Part shown: positions 17,292 to 29,665 of the stretch, in pieces
How positions within the stretch are numbered: position 1 is the stretch's first letter
Layout of the letters: each line of letters begins with the position of its first letter
From: SAR86 cluster bacterium
GTDB taxonomy: Bacteria > Pseudomonadota > Gammaproteobacteria > Pseudomonadales > Pseudohongiellaceae
Direction of reading: 5' to 3'
NCBI GenBank assembly: GCA_002402175.1
Contig: NVVJ01000013.1
Location: 45,447 to 84,387 of the forward strand
Length of the DNA: 38,941 nucleotides
The notes under the pieces: model-generated
Database searches by the model: none
Seen by the model: only the letters and a program-made list of their open reading frames with translations
What the model was told of the DNA's origin: nothing
Program-made: the position numbers and the translations under genes

Positions 17292-19580
17292 TCAGCCCTT
17301 GACCGGGCTTAATTCCTTTTTCGCTGCTTGCTTCTTCTTTTCGATATGCAGTACAAGCTCGTTGTTTTCACAGACAACTTCGACTTCTCCGCCATTGGCG
17401 AGATCACCGAATAATATATCCTCAGCCAGCGCCTTTTTGAGCTTCTCCTGAATGAGCCTGGCCATAGGCCTCGCACCCATAGATTCGCTGTAACCATGCT
17501 TCACAAACCAGTCCACGGCGCTATCGTCTACGTGTAATAGCACTTTTTTATCGTCTAGTTGTACCTGTAAATCTACCAGGAACTTATCTACAACCGTGCG
17601 TATCGTCTCTATCGTTAGCGCGCCAAATTGAATAATGGCGTCGAGGCGATTTCTGAATTCAGGCGTGAATGCTTTCTTAATGATTTCCATACCGTCTGCA
17701 CTATGATCCTGCTCGGTAAAACCAATAGAGGCTCTGGCCATTTCCTGCGCGCCGGCATTGGTGGTCATAATCAAAATGACATTGCGGAAATCAGCCTGAC
17801 GTCCGTTATTGTCAGTTAGCGTGCCATGATCCATTACCTGTAACAGCAGGTTAAACACATCGGGGTGAGCTTTTTCTACTTCGTCGAGCAGAAGTACACA
17901 GTGTGGGTTTTTAGTTACCGCCTCAGTAAGTAGGCCGCCTTGGTCAAAACCAACATATCCCGGAGGAGCACCTATAAGGCGCGAAACGGTATGTCTTTCC
18001 ATATATTCGGACATATCAAAGCGCAGCAGCTCGATGCCCATGATTTTTGCCAGCTGACGGCAAACTTCTGTTTTGCCCACACCCGTAGGTCCGGCAAACA
18101 GAAAAGAGCCAATGGGTTTTCCATCGTCATTGAGCCCAGCACGTGAAAGCTTTATAGCTGTGGCTAAAGAGTCAATTGCTTTGTCCTGACCAAACACAAC
18201 CATCTTGAGGTTTGAGTCCAGGCTTTTAAGTGACTCGATATCTGAATTAGAAACATGCTTCGGTGGTATGCGTGCCATCGCCGCTACAACCTTCTCCATA
18301 TCCGTAACCTGAATCAGTTTCTTGCGCTTGCTACTAGGTTGTAAGCGTTGATAGGCACCCGCCTCATCAATTACATCGATAGCTTTATCAGGCATGTAGC
18401 GATCATTAATATAACGACCCGCCAGTTCAGAAGCCGCTCTAAGCGATCTGTCGCTGTAGCGCAGATCGTGATGCTCTTCGAAACGGGATTTCAGGCCTTT
18501 CAATATTTTATAGGTGGTCTCTACATCGGGTTCATCAACGTCGATTTTCTGAAAGCGTCGAGATAGTGCTCGGTCTTTCTCAAAAATGCCACGATATTCC
18601 TGGTAGGTAGTAGAGCCAATGCAACGAATCTTTCCGGTGGTTAATACCGGTTTAAGCAAGTTTGACGCATCCATAACACCGCCCGAAGCGGCACCGGCAC
18701 CAATAATAGTATGTATTTCATCAATGAATAAAACCGCATTAGGGTCCTTGATAAGCTCAGACAACAGCGCTTTAAACCGCTTTTCGAAATCACCACGATA
18801 TTTGGTGCCCGCCAAAAGAGCGCCTAAATCCAGAGAATAGATAACGCTCTCTGCGAGTACCTCAGGTACGTTGCCTTCTACAATTAGTTTTGCCAGCCCT
18901 TCTGCCACCGCCGTTTTTCCGACACCAGATTCGCCCACTAAAAGCGGGTTGTTTTTGCGGCGTCTTGAAAGTATCTGTATGACCCGCGTAACTTCTTCTT
19001 CACGGCCGATTAAGGGGTCAATTCGGCCCTGCTCTGCCTCTAAGTTTAAGTTGGTCGCAAAGCTCTCGAGAGGACTGCTTGATGTTTCTGCAGCATTCTC
19101 TTCGTCTTGCTGCTCTGGCCTTGGTTGCTCGTCTTCCTGTCCTGGAATTTTAGAAATTCCGTGGGTAATGAAATTAACAACATCAATGCGAGCAACATTT
19201 TGCTGCTTCAAAAAATAAACAGCATGACTCTCTTGCTCACTAAAAATAGCGACCAATACATTGGCGCCAGTAACTTCTCTTTTTCCTGAAGACTGCACAT
19301 GAAAAACCGCGCGCTGAATTACGCGCTGAAACCCCAGCGTAGGCTCTGTTTCGCGTTCTTTTTCTGAGTCAGAAATTAGCGGGGTTGTGGAGTCGACACA
19401 TTCAATCAGCTCGCCGCGCAATCGGCTTAAGTCACAATCGCAGGCTAACAGAACATTGGAGGCTACTTCGTTATCTAAAAGCGCCAGCAACAAATGTTCT
19501 ACAGTCATGAATTCATGCTGTTTTTTGCGCGTGCTTTTGAAGGCGTCGCTTAGTGTTGCTTCAAGGTCTTTGCTTAACAT
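17292..19580 (-). CDS. clpA: ATP-dependent Clp protease ATP-binding subunit ClpA
   Basis: AAA+ unfoldase that feeds substrates into ClpP and, with ClpS, degrades N-degron proteins. The 762-residue protein has the Clp N domain (about 1-145), an acidic linker, and two AAA+ modules. Walker A motifs are GESGVGKT (216-223) and GPTGVGKT (about 495-502). Walker B motifs are VLFIDEIH and VLLLDEVEK. The ClpP-docking loop carries IGF ([11 protein letters not shown]). There is no ClpB-type middle coiled coil. clpP is not in the window. clpS lies 81 nt upstream on the same strand, so the two are co-transcribed. Confidence 0.97.
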   Translation of the reverse strand: MLSKDLEATLSDAFKSTRKKQHEFMTVEHLLLALLDNEVASNVLLACDCDLSRLRGELIECVDSTTPLISDSEKERETEPTLGFQRVIQRAVFHVQSSGKREVTGANVLVAIFSEQESHAVYFLKQQNVARIDVVNFITHGISKIPGQEDEQPRPEQQDEENAAETSSSPLESFATNLNLEAEQGRIDPLIGREEEVTRVIQILSRRRKNNPLLVGESGVGKTAVAEGLAKLIVEGNVPEVLAESVIYSLDLGALLAGTKYRGDFEKRFKALLSELIKDPNAVLFIDEIHTIIGAGAASGGVMDASNLLKPVLTTGKIRCIGSTTYQEYRGIFEKDRALSRRFQKIDVDEPDVETTYKILKGLKSRFEEHHDLRYSDRSLRAASELAGRYINDRYMPDKAIDVIDEAGAYQRLQPSSKRKKLIQVTDMEKVVAAMARIPPKHVSNSDIESLKSLDSNLKMVVFGQDKAIDSLATAIKLSRAGLNDDGKPIGSFLFAGPTGVGKTEVCRQLAKIMGIELLRFDMSEYMERHTVSRLIGAPPGYVGFDQGGLLTEAVTKNPHCVLLLDEVEKAHPDVFNLLLQVMDHGTLTDNNGRQADFRNVILIMTTNAGAQEMARASIGFTEQDHSADGMEIIKKAFTPEFRNRLDAIIQFGALTIETIRTVVDKFLVDLQVQLDDKKVLLHVDDSAVDWFVKHGYSESMGARPMARLIQEKLKKALAEDILFGDLANGGEVEVVCENNELVLHIEKKKQAAKKELSPVKG
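17294..17320 (+). terminator. Weak candidate terminator for infA inside the clpA 3' end
   Basis: AGCCC (17294-17298), six-base loop, GGGCT (17305-17309), then a pyrimidine-rich TTAATTCCTTTTT. The stem is short and the U-run imperfect, so efficiency is doubtful. Confidence 0.3.
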
Positions 19581-19661
19581 AATCGTTTGCTCATTGTTTC
19601 TAACGGTACAGCTGCTGAACTGTCATTGGTCTATTTTATCAATCTGTTTTACTGACTTACT

Positions 19662-20051
19662 TTACCGATCTACCTCTACTGAGCACAGTAATGGCTGTTC
19701 GCACTCTCGAGAATATTCGTTCACCTGGCTCGCTTTGGTTTCTGCTACATCCTTGCTAAAAACGCCGCACACTCCCTTTCCTTCTGTGTGCACTTTGAGC
19801 ATTACCTGTGTTGCTTTTTCAATATTCAAAGCAAAGAATGAGCGTAACACATCAACAACAAAGTCCATTGGGGTGTAGTCGTCATTTATTAAAACCACTT
19901 TGTACAAAGGCGGTTTTTCCAGCTTCGGTTTTTCCGTTATAGCGGCAAACCCTGATTCATGATCTATGCGTTCGTCATCGCCAGAATTTCTGGGCGATAT
20001 GGAATTCCTGGTAATTCCGGAATTAGATCGATGGTGGTAAATTTCACTCAT
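19662..20051 (-). CDS. clpS: ClpS adaptor (N-recognin)
   Basis: Binds N-terminal Leu, Phe, Tyr or Trp and delivers such proteins to the ClpA N domain. ATG 20051 gives 129 residues; a longer TTG start at 20093 is possible. The unstructured N-terminus (about 1-45) is somewhat long. The core contains [23 protein letters not shown], whose Asn-Asp-Asp anchors the degron, then [24 protein letters not shown]. The degron-making enzymes Aat and Bpt are encoded nearby. Confidence 0.96.
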   Translation of the reverse strand: MSEIYHHRSNSGITRNSISPRNSGDDERIDHESGFAAITEKPKLEKPPLYKVVLINDDYTPMDFVVDVLRSFFALNIEKATQVMLKVHTEGKGVCGVFSKDVAETKASQVNEYSRECEQPLLCSVEVDR

Positions 20052-20234
20052 GGTTTTGTGTTCACAAATTTCGATTGAAATATTCTGCTGCAAAATCTAG
20101 CCCACTAAAGTGGTTTTCCTCTGCCGCTAAATAGTTAGCGTATTAAGTTATCAGTATACCGTTTTTTGGGGGGCTTTCTGAAAAATTCAAGTGCGGGTAC
20201 GAGTTTGTCAGACCCTCATTCAAGGTGCATAGCT

Positions 20235-20263
20235 TTGACTTTGGCTTATCTATGCTGTATAGA
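20235..20263 (+). promoter_or_regulatory. Promoter of the CspD-like gene
   Basis: TTGACT (20235-20240) and TATAGA (20258-20263) with 17-nt spacing, near consensus. Predicted start near 20270, leaving a leader of about 60 nt, shorter than the 150-nt leaders of classic cold-shock cspA mRNAs. Confidence 0.65.
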
Positions 20264-20329
20264 ATTTACTGTGACTAGATGTTACTAAGTAATAATTAAA
20301 AACAATAATAAGAAGTATGGAGTCCCCTC

Positions 20330-20659
20330 ATGAGCACCGGGCAGGTTAAATGGTTTAATAACGCAAAAGGTTTTGGTTTTATATTGCCGGACGACGGCGG
20401 CGAAGATCTTTTTGCTCACTACTCAGCTATCGGAATGGATGGCTATAAAACACTGAAAGCTGGTCAAATGGTCACCTTTGAGACGATTGATGGGCCCAAG
20501 GGATTACACGCGGCCAACATTCACGCCGTCGCTGGTGACGCAGACTCTGACGAAAAGCCAGCAGATCCGAAAAGCGAATCCCACGACAAGGCTGACGATG
20601 CCCCGCCGGATGACCCCAGCTCAGACGAAGACCAACAAGAAGACGAAAAAGAAGCCTAA
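20330..20659 (+). CDS. cspD: Cold-shock-domain protein, CspD-like, with acidic C-terminal tail
   Basis: Nucleic-acid-binding OB-fold protein. Residues 1-67 form a complete cold-shock domain: MSTGQVKWFNNAKGFGFI contains RNP1 (KGFGFI), and DLFAHYSAI is a slightly variant RNP2. About 40 further residues are almost all Asp, Glu, Ser, Pro, Lys and Gln, roughly doubling the tail relative to the 74-residue E. coli CspD. The tail is likely disordered. GGAG stands 9-10 nt before the ATG. The position divergent to clpS is the standard cspD position, which supports the name; the exact function (replication inhibitor or RNA chaperone) is not shown. Confidence 0.88.
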   Translation: MSTGQVKWFNNAKGFGFILPDDGGEDLFAHYSAIGMDGYKTLKAGQMVTFETIDGPKGLHAANIHAVAGDADSDEKPADPKSESHDKADDAPPDDPSSDEDQQEDEKEA

Positions 20660-20776
20660 CTCAAGCGTTTTTCAATGACCCCTTGTATCACTTGCGGCGC
20701 CGTGGCTGAGCTGTTTTTGCCTGCAAGGTGTTTAGTGGGAATTACGAACGCCCTGCTTTAGTTGCTACAATGTGTC

Positions 20777-21316
20777 ATGTCACAAATATTGTTGTTTAAC
20801 AAACCGTTCGGTGTGCTTTCTCAATTTACTTCTGAGCCTAACCATAGAACCCTGGCTGAATTTATTCAGCATAAGGGATTCTATGCGGCGGGTAGATTAG
20901 ACAAAGATTCGGAAGGACTGCTGTTACTTACCGACGATGGCAAGCTGCAGCAATCTATTTCTGATCCTAAATTCGGCAAATCAAAAACTTATCTGGTGCA
21001 GGTAGAAGGCCTGGTGGACGAGGTAAATCTTAGAAGGCTTCGACAAGGAGTAGAACTAAAGGACGGCCTGAGTAAACCGGCACAAGCGAGCCTGGTTGAA
21101 GACCCTGAGTTATGGTTACGTGACCCGCCCATTCGCGAACGACAAAACATTCCCACAAGCTGGATTGAATTAACCATTACCGAAGGTCGTAACAGGCAAG
21201 TGAGACGGATGACGGCGGCTGTTGGCTATCCAACATTACGCTTGATTCGTACCAGAGTTGCTAGTTGGGAGTTGGGTGATTTAAAACCCGGTCAATGGGA
21301 GCTGGTCGAAGCTTAA
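20777..21316 (+). CDS. rluE: 23S rRNA pseudouridine(2457) synthase RluE
   Basis: RsuA/RluB/E/F-family enzyme that isomerises a uridine in 23S rRNA domain V. ATG 20777 gives 179 residues beginning MSQILLFNKPFGVLSQF, the conserved family start without an S4 domain; an upstream TTG (20762) is rejected. The catalytic Asp is in AGRLDKDSEGLLLLTDDG; the C-terminal motif EGRNRQVRRMTAAVGYPTLRLIR is intact. The stop codon overlaps that of moaE on the opposite strand by the palindrome TTAA. Confidence 0.93.
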   Translation: MSQILLFNKPFGVLSQFTSEPNHRTLAEFIQHKGFYAAGRLDKDSEGLLLLTDDGKLQQSISDPKFGKSKTYLVQVEGLVDEVNLRRLRQGVELKDGLSKPAQASLVEDPELWLRDPPIRERQNIPTSWIELTITEGRNRQVRRMTAAVGYPTLRLIRTRVASWELGDLKPGQWELVEA

Positions 21317-21777
21317 CCTTGCCAGCGCTTGAGAGCGTCTTTATCAGTTTGCTTACTATCAACCCAGCTAGATTGGCCACCTGAACTCTGCTTCTTCCAG
21401 AACGGCGCATTGCTCTTTAGGTAGTCCATCATAAACTGTGCCGACTCAAAAGCGTCGCTTCTGTGAGCGCTAGCCGTACCCACGAAAACGATCTGCTCCT
21501 TTGCCGAAAGCTCTCCTACACGATGGATAATTCGGGTCGCGAGTAATGGCCATTTCTTATTAGCCTGATCGCAAATTTGCTGCAGACACTTCTCAGTCAT
21601 GCCAGGATAGTGTTCTAAAAATAGAGTTTGAATTTTATCAGACTCACTATCGGCTGGATTGTAAAGCTCGCGCACAAGTCCGGTGAACGTAACAATGGCG
21701 CCAGCATCACCAGCTACAGATCTGAGATTGCGGTACTCTTCAGCAAGATCAAAGTCATCTGTCTGGATTGTAATCAC
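21313..21777 (-). CDS. moaE: Molybdopterin synthase catalytic subunit MoaE
   Basis: Large subunit of molybdopterin synthase; with thiocarboxylated MoaD it converts cyclic pyranopterin monophosphate to molybdopterin. The 154-residue product starts at a GTG (21777) and shows GAIVTFTGLVRE, TLFLEHYPGMTEK, IIHRVGELSAKEQIVFVGTASAHR and the catalytic Lys region DYLKSNAPFWKKQ. Last gene of moaC-moaD-moaE, seven nt after moaD. Confidence 0.95.
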   Translation of the reverse strand: MITIQTDDFDLAEEYRNLRSVAGDAGAIVTFTGLVRELYNPADSESDKIQTLFLEHYPGMTEKCLQQICDQANKKWPLLATRIIHRVGELSAKEQIVFVGTASAHRSDAFESAQFMMDYLKSNAPFWKKQSSGGQSSWVDSKQTDKDALKRWQG

Positions 21778-21784
21778 GCTTGTA

Positions 21785-22039
21785 TCAACCCCCGGTCATC
21801 GGTGGGAAAAATGCAACTTCTTCATCGCCAGTCAAATTGAAATTGTGATCGACTACAGTTTGATTCACTGCCACCAACACTTTGCGGCTTGAATCAAAGA
21901 CGGAGCCGAAGTGAGGGTTAAGCTGTAATAGATGAGCAATTAGTTGCTCGACAGTGGTAACAGATGCTGGCAGCTCCAGCTCTTCCTGATCTCTGTCTAG
22001 TGTTTCGCGTATGCTGGCAAAGTACTGAATATTTATCAT
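21785..22039 (-). CDS. moaD: Molybdopterin synthase sulfur carrier subunit MoaD
   Basis: Ubiquitin-like sulfur donor of molybdopterin synthase. The 84-residue product has the beta-grasp pattern and the required C-terminal Gly-Gly (PPMTGG), which MoeB adenylates and a sulfurtransferase thiocarboxylates. IQYFASIRETL at the start is typical. moaC ends six nt upstream and moaE begins seven nt downstream. Confidence 0.95.
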   Translation of the reverse strand: MINIQYFASIRETLDRDQEELELPASVTTVEQLIAHLLQLNPHFGSVFDSSRKVLVAVNQTVVDHNFNLTGDEEVAFFPPMTGG

Positions 22040-22045
22040 GTCATA

Positions 22046-22531
22046 TTACGCTGGCGTAGTGCGGCTGTAGATTCCGCTTTTTCCGCCTTGCTTTTCCTGT
22101 AGGCAAATCCCTTCGATAACCATTTCTTTGTCTACCGCTTTGCACATGTCATAGATAGTAAGTGCCGCCACAGACACAGCCGTAAGCGCTTCCATTTCAA
22201 CGCCGGTCTGTCCATTTACTTTGGCGCGAGAGCTAATAATAACCTGGCTATTATCGCTATCCAGCTCCAGATCCACATTTACTGAGGTCAGCATTAATGG
22301 GTGACAAAGCGGGATAAGCTGCGAACAGCTTTTTGCTCCCTGAATGCCAGCAATTCGAGCTATGGCTAATACATCACCCTTCTTATGCCCGCCACTTGCA
22401 ATAAGCGTAAGTGTTTCAGCTGCCATGCGCACTCTACCGGTGGCCACGGCTATACGCTGTGTGATTTGTTTATCACCGACATCAACCATTTTGGCGTTGC
22501 CTTCGCTGTCGAGATGGGTCAATTTGCTCAT
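22046..22531 (-). CDS. moaC: Cyclic pyranopterin monophosphate synthase MoaC
   Basis: Second enzyme of molybdenum-cofactor synthesis, which converts the MoaA product into cyclic pyranopterin monophosphate. The 161-residue protein contains [47 protein letters not shown] and [22 protein letters not shown], with the active Asp and Lys residues in the last motif. First gene of moaCDE; moaA is not adjacent. No molybdenum-cofactor riboswitch is evident upstream. Confidence 0.97.
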   Translation of the reverse strand: MSKLTHLDSEGNAKMVDVGDKQITQRIAVATGRVRMAAETLTLIASGGHKKGDVLAIARIAGIQGAKSCSQLIPLCHPLMLTSVNVDLELDSDNSQVIISSRAKVNGQTGVEMEALTAVSVAALTIYDMCKAVDKEMVIEGICLQEKQGGKSGIYSRTTPA

Positions 22532-22559
22532 AATCTAAAACCAGTTAAATAGTGGCGCC

Positions 22560-22588
22560 ATTATCCATGTTTCTGCTGATGAGCTAAA
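22560..22588 (-). promoter_or_regulatory. Low-confidence promoter candidate for moaCDE
   Basis: On the minus strand TTTAGC (22588-22583) and GATAAT (22565-22560) are 17 nt apart. The -10 is good and the -35 is poor. Confidence 0.3.
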
Positions 22589-22728
22589 GCCTTAAGCGGT
22601 ATGGGATAGAATGGCAGTTACAAGCTCAAGAGGTCTGAGCAGTCAGGTTAACGCACGCTGCCAGTATCGTGCATTGATAATCAAGCGAATCAGATGCTTG
22701 TGTGAGTATAGTAAAGGAGTAAGACAGC

Positions 22729-23175
22729 GTGACAGAGCTTCCGCATATCACCGTCGCCACTATAGTAGAGCGTGAAGGCCAGTTTTTAATGGTAAAAGAA
22801 ATGTCTGACTCTCAAATTGTCTATAATCAACCTGCCGGGCATCTGGAAAAGAACGAAACCCTGTTGCAAGCTGCCGAGAGAGAAACATTGGAAGAAACCG
22901 CGTGGCGAGTTAAGCCGACACACCTGCTCGGAATTTATCAATATACATCGCCGACGAACGGCATTAGCTACGTACGTCATTGTTTTATTACTGAAGCCCT
23001 AGAGCAAGTGGTGGATCAGGCGTTAGATACTGCTATCATTGAGACGCAATGGCTTAGCTTTAGTGATCTAAAGGCGCGTTCGGATGAAATGCGCAGCCCA
23101 TTGGTATTGAAAGTCATTGCAGATTATTTGAGTGGGCAAAGGTTCCCTCTCTCCCTGCTTTCAAATTCAGATTAA
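22729..23175 (+). CDS. nudJ: Nudix phosphatase NudJ
   Basis: Hydrolyses pyrophosphate bonds; E. coli NudJ acts on HMP-pyrophosphate and nucleoside di- and triphosphates. The 148-residue product carries an intact Nudix box (GHLEKNETLLQAAERETLEE...; about residues 37-59). GTG is the start, supported by AAAGGAG nine nt upstream. It precedes mnmA by 43 nt, the same nudJ-mnmA-hflD-purB order as E. coli. Confidence 0.93.
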   Translation: MTELPHITVATIVEREGQFLMVKEMSDSQIVYNQPAGHLEKNETLLQAAERETLEETAWRVKPTHLLGIYQYTSPTNGISYVRHCFITEALEQVVDQALDTAIIETQWLSFSDLKARSDEMRSPLVLKVIADYLSGQRFPLSLLSNSD

Positions 23176-23218
23176 AATTTACTGTAGAGCATTAGCGCCC
23201 CATTTTGAGTAGCAATTC

Positions 23219-24340
23219 ATGACTATTACTGAAGACCAGGCTCTCGCGGGAGCAAAGGAGCACCGAGTTATTGTCGGAATGTCCGGCGGTGTAGACTCGT
23301 CCGTGGCTGCCTACCTGTTGCTTGAGAGCGGCTATGAGGTCGAAGGTCTGTTCATGAAAAACTGGGAGGAAGACGACGGCACAGAATACTGTACGGCGAA
23401 AGACGACCTTGCCGACGCTCAGGCCGTTTGCGACACACTGGGCATCAAGTTGCATACCGCGAATTTTTCAGCTGAATACTGGGACAATGTGTTTGAGCAC
23501 TTCCTTAAAGAGTACAAAGCTGGCCGCACGCCAAATCCCGACGTGCTGTGCAATAGAGAAATTAAGTTTAAGGCATTTTTAGAGTATGCCACCGAGCTGG
23601 GTGCAGACTACATTGCGACTGGCCATTATGTTCGGAAGCAGGAAAACGAGGATGGCACCTATCTTCTAAAGGGGCTTGATAACAACAAAGACCAGAGTTA
23701 CTTCCTGTGTGAAGTTAATGAAAGCTGCCTGACTAAAAGCTTGTTTCCCGTGGGCGAATTAGAAAAACCAGAAGTCAGGGCTATAGCGACTCGACTCGGC
23801 CTTAGCACCTCAGACAAAAAGGACAGCACCGGTATATGCTTCATTGGCGAGCGTAAATTCAAAGACTTTCTCCAGCAATACATACCGGCAAACCCTGGCG
23901 TAATCGAAACACTTGAGGGCGAGCAGATCGGCAAGCATGCCGGGCTGATGTATTACACCTATGGTCAGCGACAGGGCCTGGGAATCGGTGGCGTGCAAGA
24001 TCGTGCCGATGATGCCTGGTATGTAGTAGAAAAAGACTTGCCACGAAATGTATTATTAGTGGCACAGGGCGTTAACCATGAGAGGCTGTTCTCGAGTGAG
24101 CTTGTCGCTAAACAACCCGCGTGGGTGAACACAGTCCCACCTAAGCTGCCGCTTCACTGCACCGCCAAAATCAGATATCGCCAGCCAGATCAGAATTGTA
24201 CGGTGTATGCTGATGAGAACAATATGATTCGAGTAAAATTTGATTCGCCACAGCGGGCGGTAACCCCAGGGCAATATCTAGTGCTATACGAAGGCGAACG
24301 CTGTCTCGGAGGAGCGATTATTGAACAATTCTGCCGTTGA
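23219..24340 (+). CDS. mnmA: tRNA-specific 2-thiouridylase MnmA
   Basis: Thiolates U34 of tRNA-Lys, -Glu and -Gln, using ATP and sulfur delivered by TusE. The 373-residue enzyme has the PP-loop SGGVDSS (22-28), the catalytic Cys111 in [12 protein letters not shown] and the persulfide-carrying Cys207 in [17 protein letters not shown] and [14 protein letters not shown] are further landmarks. The sulfur donors TusBCDE are encoded 16 kb away in the same window. Its 3' end contains the Shine-Dalgarno and start of hflD. Confidence 0.97.
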   Translation: MTITEDQALAGAKEHRVIVGMSGGVDSSVAAYLLLESGYEVEGLFMKNWEEDDGTEYCTAKDDLADAQAVCDTLGIKLHTANFSAEYWDNVFEHFLKEYKAGRTPNPDVLCNREIKFKAFLEYATELGADYIATGHYVRKQENEDGTYLLKGLDNNKDQSYFLCEVNESCLTKSLFPVGELEKPEVRAIATRLGLSTSDKKDSTGICFIGERKFKDFLQQYIPANPGVIETLEGEQIGKHAGLMYYTYGQRQGLGIGGVQDRADDAWYVVEKDLPRNVLLVAQGVNHERLFSSELVAKQPAWVNTVPPKLPLHCTAKIRYRQPDQNCTVYADENNMIRVKFDSPQRAVTPGQYLVLYEGERCLGGAIIEQFCR

Positions 24341-25022
24341 ATTCAGTCGCTGGGAATACCAGAACATAGCTCTCGCCACTGTGGCCCAATGTGCCGTACT
24401 GGTAAATAAGCTCGCACATCATGGCCAGGTGCCGCAGCGGGAACTTATAGCCTCCATAAACCCTGTCCTGGTTTTGAATCCAGGCTCCTGTAAGGATATT
24501 TACCCTAATGCGGGGGCAATTAATACGGGGCTGCGAACCTTGCAAGAAATGCTTAGTACTGAGCGATTCAGAGAAAACGCTGACTTGATTCGTTACACAT
24601 TAGGCATGCTGGTATTAAGAAACAAACTGACCTCCAATTATTCGATGCAAGAAAGAGTCAGGGAAGGTTTGAAAACCATAATGCCGCTCGAGCATTATTC
24701 GCAGGAAAGCGTTGTGGGCGAGGCTCAGGTCGAGGCGCAGCATAACGCGCGAATTCAACAGCAGTTAACAATCGAGCAGCTAGCCGGACTCTATCAGGAT
24801 ACAATAAGCAGACTGCCCTATCGCATTCAGGTTCAGGGGAAAATGGAATACCTGAAGAATGAATTTGTGTCGACTCGCATTCGCGCCCTTTTGCTTTCGG
24901 GTATCAGGTCAGCAGTATTGTGGCATCAGTTAGGCGGGCGTCGTTGGCGTCTGGTATTTTATCGAAAACATGTCAAGGAAACGGCGGGGAATATTCGCCG
25001 CAAACTGATTACTCTAGTTTAG
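24321..25022 (+). CDS. hflD: High-frequency lysogenization protein HflD homologue
   Basis: Peripheral membrane protein; in E. coli it counteracts lambda CII and its housekeeping role is unclear. The 233 residues show the family N-terminus ([24 protein letters not shown]), [11 protein letters not shown], and a C-terminal [30 protein letters not shown]. It starts with TTG 24321 inside the mnmA gene; GGAGGAG six nt upstream makes this start convincing despite the rare codon. purB follows after nine nt. Confidence 0.93.
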   Translation: MNNSAVEFSRWEYQNIALATVAQCAVLVNKLAHHGQVPQRELIASINPVLVLNPGSCKDIYPNAGAINTGLRTLQEMLSTERFRENADLIRYTLGMLVLRNKLTSNYSMQERVREGLKTIMPLEHYSQESVVGEAQVEAQHNARIQQQLTIEQLAGLYQDTISRLPYRIQVQGKMEYLKNEFVSTRIRALLLSGIRSAVLWHQLGGRRWRLVFYRKHVKETAGNIRRKLITLV

Positions 25023-25028
25023 GAATGA

Positions 25029-27556
<2,528 letters not shown>

Positions 27557-27567
27557 GCAGAGCAGAC

Positions 27568-28986
27568 ATGTCACTAAACACGAAACCCCCAACATGCTTC
27601 GAATTAGCTTATAACCGCGACAGCTCTAGGCTGATGCGTCGCTTGAGTCTGCTGGAAATGCCCGCGTTTCTGGATAGTAGCGCCTATCAGGGAGATTCAG
27701 CTCGCTATGACATTCTATCCGCAGCCCCTGCTGCCAATATTAAAATAGAGTCAGGTCATGTAATAGTTTCAGACCCGGAGTTTAGTGTAAGCAGCAACAC
27801 GGGAATAGAACTGGACAAATTATTAAGTATTATCAGGCAGTTAAAAGCTAAATATCTAGCAAGTGCTGATCAGCATCAGGCTTTGGGTGTTGGGCTGCCA
27901 TTTCAGGGAGGAATAATTGGGTATCTGGGTTATCCAGAGCTTCTGGGCGCATCAACTTTCAATATAAACGAGGCTTTCGTTGGTATCTATTTGTGGGCCG
28001 TCGTCGTGGATCATCAGCAATGCTCATGCCGCCTGGTATTTCACCCCGTTTGCAGTGATTCAGATAGAGCACAAATACATACGCTGTTGCACTCAGACAA
28101 CACAGATAGCCCAGCCTCTCCTTACTCCGCTTCTTACTCCTCTCCAGAGCCCGCCTTTACGCTTAAGTCATCATTCAAGAATCATCTATCGCGCGATGAG
28201 TACCGAAACGCATTTAACCAGATAAAGCAGTACATCGATGCCGGGGATTGTTATCAGGTAAATCTGACACAGTCCTTTCGGGCAGAATGTTCGGGTAATC
28301 CACTGGATGCTTATCTGTCATTGCGCAATGCAACACAGGCGCCTTTTTCGGCCTATATGAATTGGCAAAGCGGCGCATTACTGAGCTTGTCGCCAGAGCG
28401 TTTTCTTAGCCTGCGTGATAACACGGTGCTAACACAGCCGATCAAAGGTACACGGCCTCGAAGTGAGGACAGTAATACTGATGCGCAGCTGGCTAGCGCG
28501 CTTGTTGAGAGCGAGAAGGACCGTGCTGAAAACCTAATGATTGTTGACCTGCTACGAAATGACCTGGGCCGGGTGTGTAAAACGGGAAGTGTTAAGGCAA
28601 ATCAGCTATTTGCACTGCAAAGCTTCAGCAACGTGCACCATATGGTCAGCTCGATCAGTGGAGAACTGGCCCAAGGCCTGGGAGCGTTTGAGCTTCTAGC
28701 CAGCTGTTTTCCCGGAGGCTCGATTACCGGGGCGCCAAAACTGCGAGCGATGGAGATTATCGAGCAACTTGAGCAGGCGTCACGCAGAGCCTACTGCGGG
28801 TCGGTATTCTACCTGAGCGCAAATGGCAATATGGATAGCAGCATTACCATACGTACGCTTTTGTGGCAGCAAGACCATATCCTGTGCTGGGCCGGGGGCG
28901 GTATTGTCGCAGATTCAGAATGCGATGCAGAATATGACGAGTGTTTTGATAAAATAAATATAATAATCAAAACATTACAGAAATAA
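27568..28986 (+). CDS. pabB: Aminodeoxychorismate synthase component I
   Basis: Makes 4-amino-4-deoxychorismate from chorismate for folate synthesis, with a glutaminase partner (PabA) not found here. The 472-residue protein has the N-terminal TrpE/PabB region (GIIGYLGYPELL) and the chorismate-binding domain from about 205: IDAGDCYQVNLTQSF, SLSPERFLSL, DLLRNDLGRVC, FPGGSITGAPKLRAMEII. The motif PIKGT with Lys293 marks PabB, since anthranilate synthase has PIAGT. It begins 12 nt after roxA. A Ser/Pro-rich linker lies near 180-200. Confidence 0.95.
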   Translation: MSLNTKPPTCFELAYNRDSSRLMRRLSLLEMPAFLDSSAYQGDSARYDILSAAPAANIKIESGHVIVSDPEFSVSSNTGIELDKLLSIIRQLKAKYLASADQHQALGVGLPFQGGIIGYLGYPELLGASTFNINEAFVGIYLWAVVVDHQQCSCRLVFHPVCSDSDRAQIHTLLHSDNTDSPASPYSASYSSPEPAFTLKSSFKNHLSRDEYRNAFNQIKQYIDAGDCYQVNLTQSFRAECSGNPLDAYLSLRNATQAPFSAYMNWQSGALLSLSPERFLSLRDNTVLTQPIKGTRPRSEDSNTDAQLASALVESEKDRAENLMIVDLLRNDLGRVCKTGSVKANQLFALQSFSNVHHMVSSISGELAQGLGAFELLASCFPGGSITGAPKLRAMEIIEQLEQASRRAYCGSVFYLSANGNMDSSITIRTLLWQQDHILCWAGGGIVADSECDAEYDECFDKINIIIKTLQK

Positions 28987-29047
28987 GCTGATCTACTTTA
29001 GTTGCTAAGCACCGCCCTTACCCAAATAACTAGCCGTACCCTCTAAG

Positions 29048-29665
29048 CTAAGGCTTAAGGTCGCGCTCACTGGCCTTGCAGAACTCCACTCTTAACTCAT
29101 CATAGCTGTGTACCGCTGGGTACTGTGGAAATTCGTTAATGACGTTATCGGGAGCGGAAAATAAAATGCCCACATCGGCCTCTTCCAGCATAGTGGTATC
29201 GTTGTAGGAGTCGCCGGTAGCAATCACTCGAAAATTCAAACCATGCAGGGCTTTAACGGATTGCCGCTTTGGGTCTTTCTGGCGTAACTTGTAGTCAACA
29301 ATGCGACCGTCAGAATCGGCAATAAGGCGATGGCAGAATAGCGTAGGAAAACCCAGTTGGCGCATCAATGGCTGTGAAAATTCGTAAAAAGTATCTGACA
29401 AAATAATCAGTTGGAAGTTTTCTCTCAACCAGTTTATAAACTCTTGCGCGCCCGGTAACGGCTCCATACTAGAGATAACTTCCTGAATATCGGGTAAGCC
29501 CAGCTTATGCTTCTCGAGCAAATCTAGCCGTTGCCTCATCAGCACATCGTAATCAGGAATATCGCGGGTAGTAGCAGCGAATTCGGCAATCCCGGTTTTC
29601 TCAGCAAACCCAATCCAGATTTCGGGTATGAGTACTCCTTCCAGGTCCAGACAGGCAATTTCCAT
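29048..29665 (-). CDS. thrH: Phosphoserine phosphatase / homoserine phosphotransferase ThrH
   Basis: HAD-family enzyme that dephosphorylates phosphoserine and can transfer the phosphate to homoserine. The 205 residues resemble Pseudomonas ThrH closely: nucleophile Asp7 in CLDLEGVLIPEIW, RDIPDYDVLM, ILSDTFYEFSQPLMRQLGFPTL, LRQKDPKRQSV and the Mg-binding TGDSYNDTTML. The pabB-thrH-cysH order is as in P. aeruginosa. It is convergent with pabB and divergent from cysH. Confidence 0.95.
   Translation of the reverse strand: MEIACLDLEGVLIPEIWIGFAEKTGIAEFAATTRDIPDYDVLMRQRLDLLEKHKLGLPDIQEVISSMEPLPGAQEFINWLRENFQLIILSDTFYEFSQPLMRQLGFPTLFCHRLIADSDGRIVDYKLRQKDPKRQSVKALHGLNFRVIATGDSYNDTTMLEEADVGILFSAPDNVINEFPQYPAVHSYDELRVEFCKASERDLKP

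Noticed and set aside
20094..20180. Hairpins CCAC-TTTA-GTGG and CGCTAA-ATAG-TTAGCG upstream of clpS as regulatory RNA
   Set aside because: Stems are only 4-6 bp and no promoter could be placed to make them part of a transcript with confidence.
22532..22728. Molybdenum-cofactor riboswitch or ModE site before moaC
   Set aside because: No long multi-stem structure of that class and no CGTTAT...ATAACG palindrome could be found.
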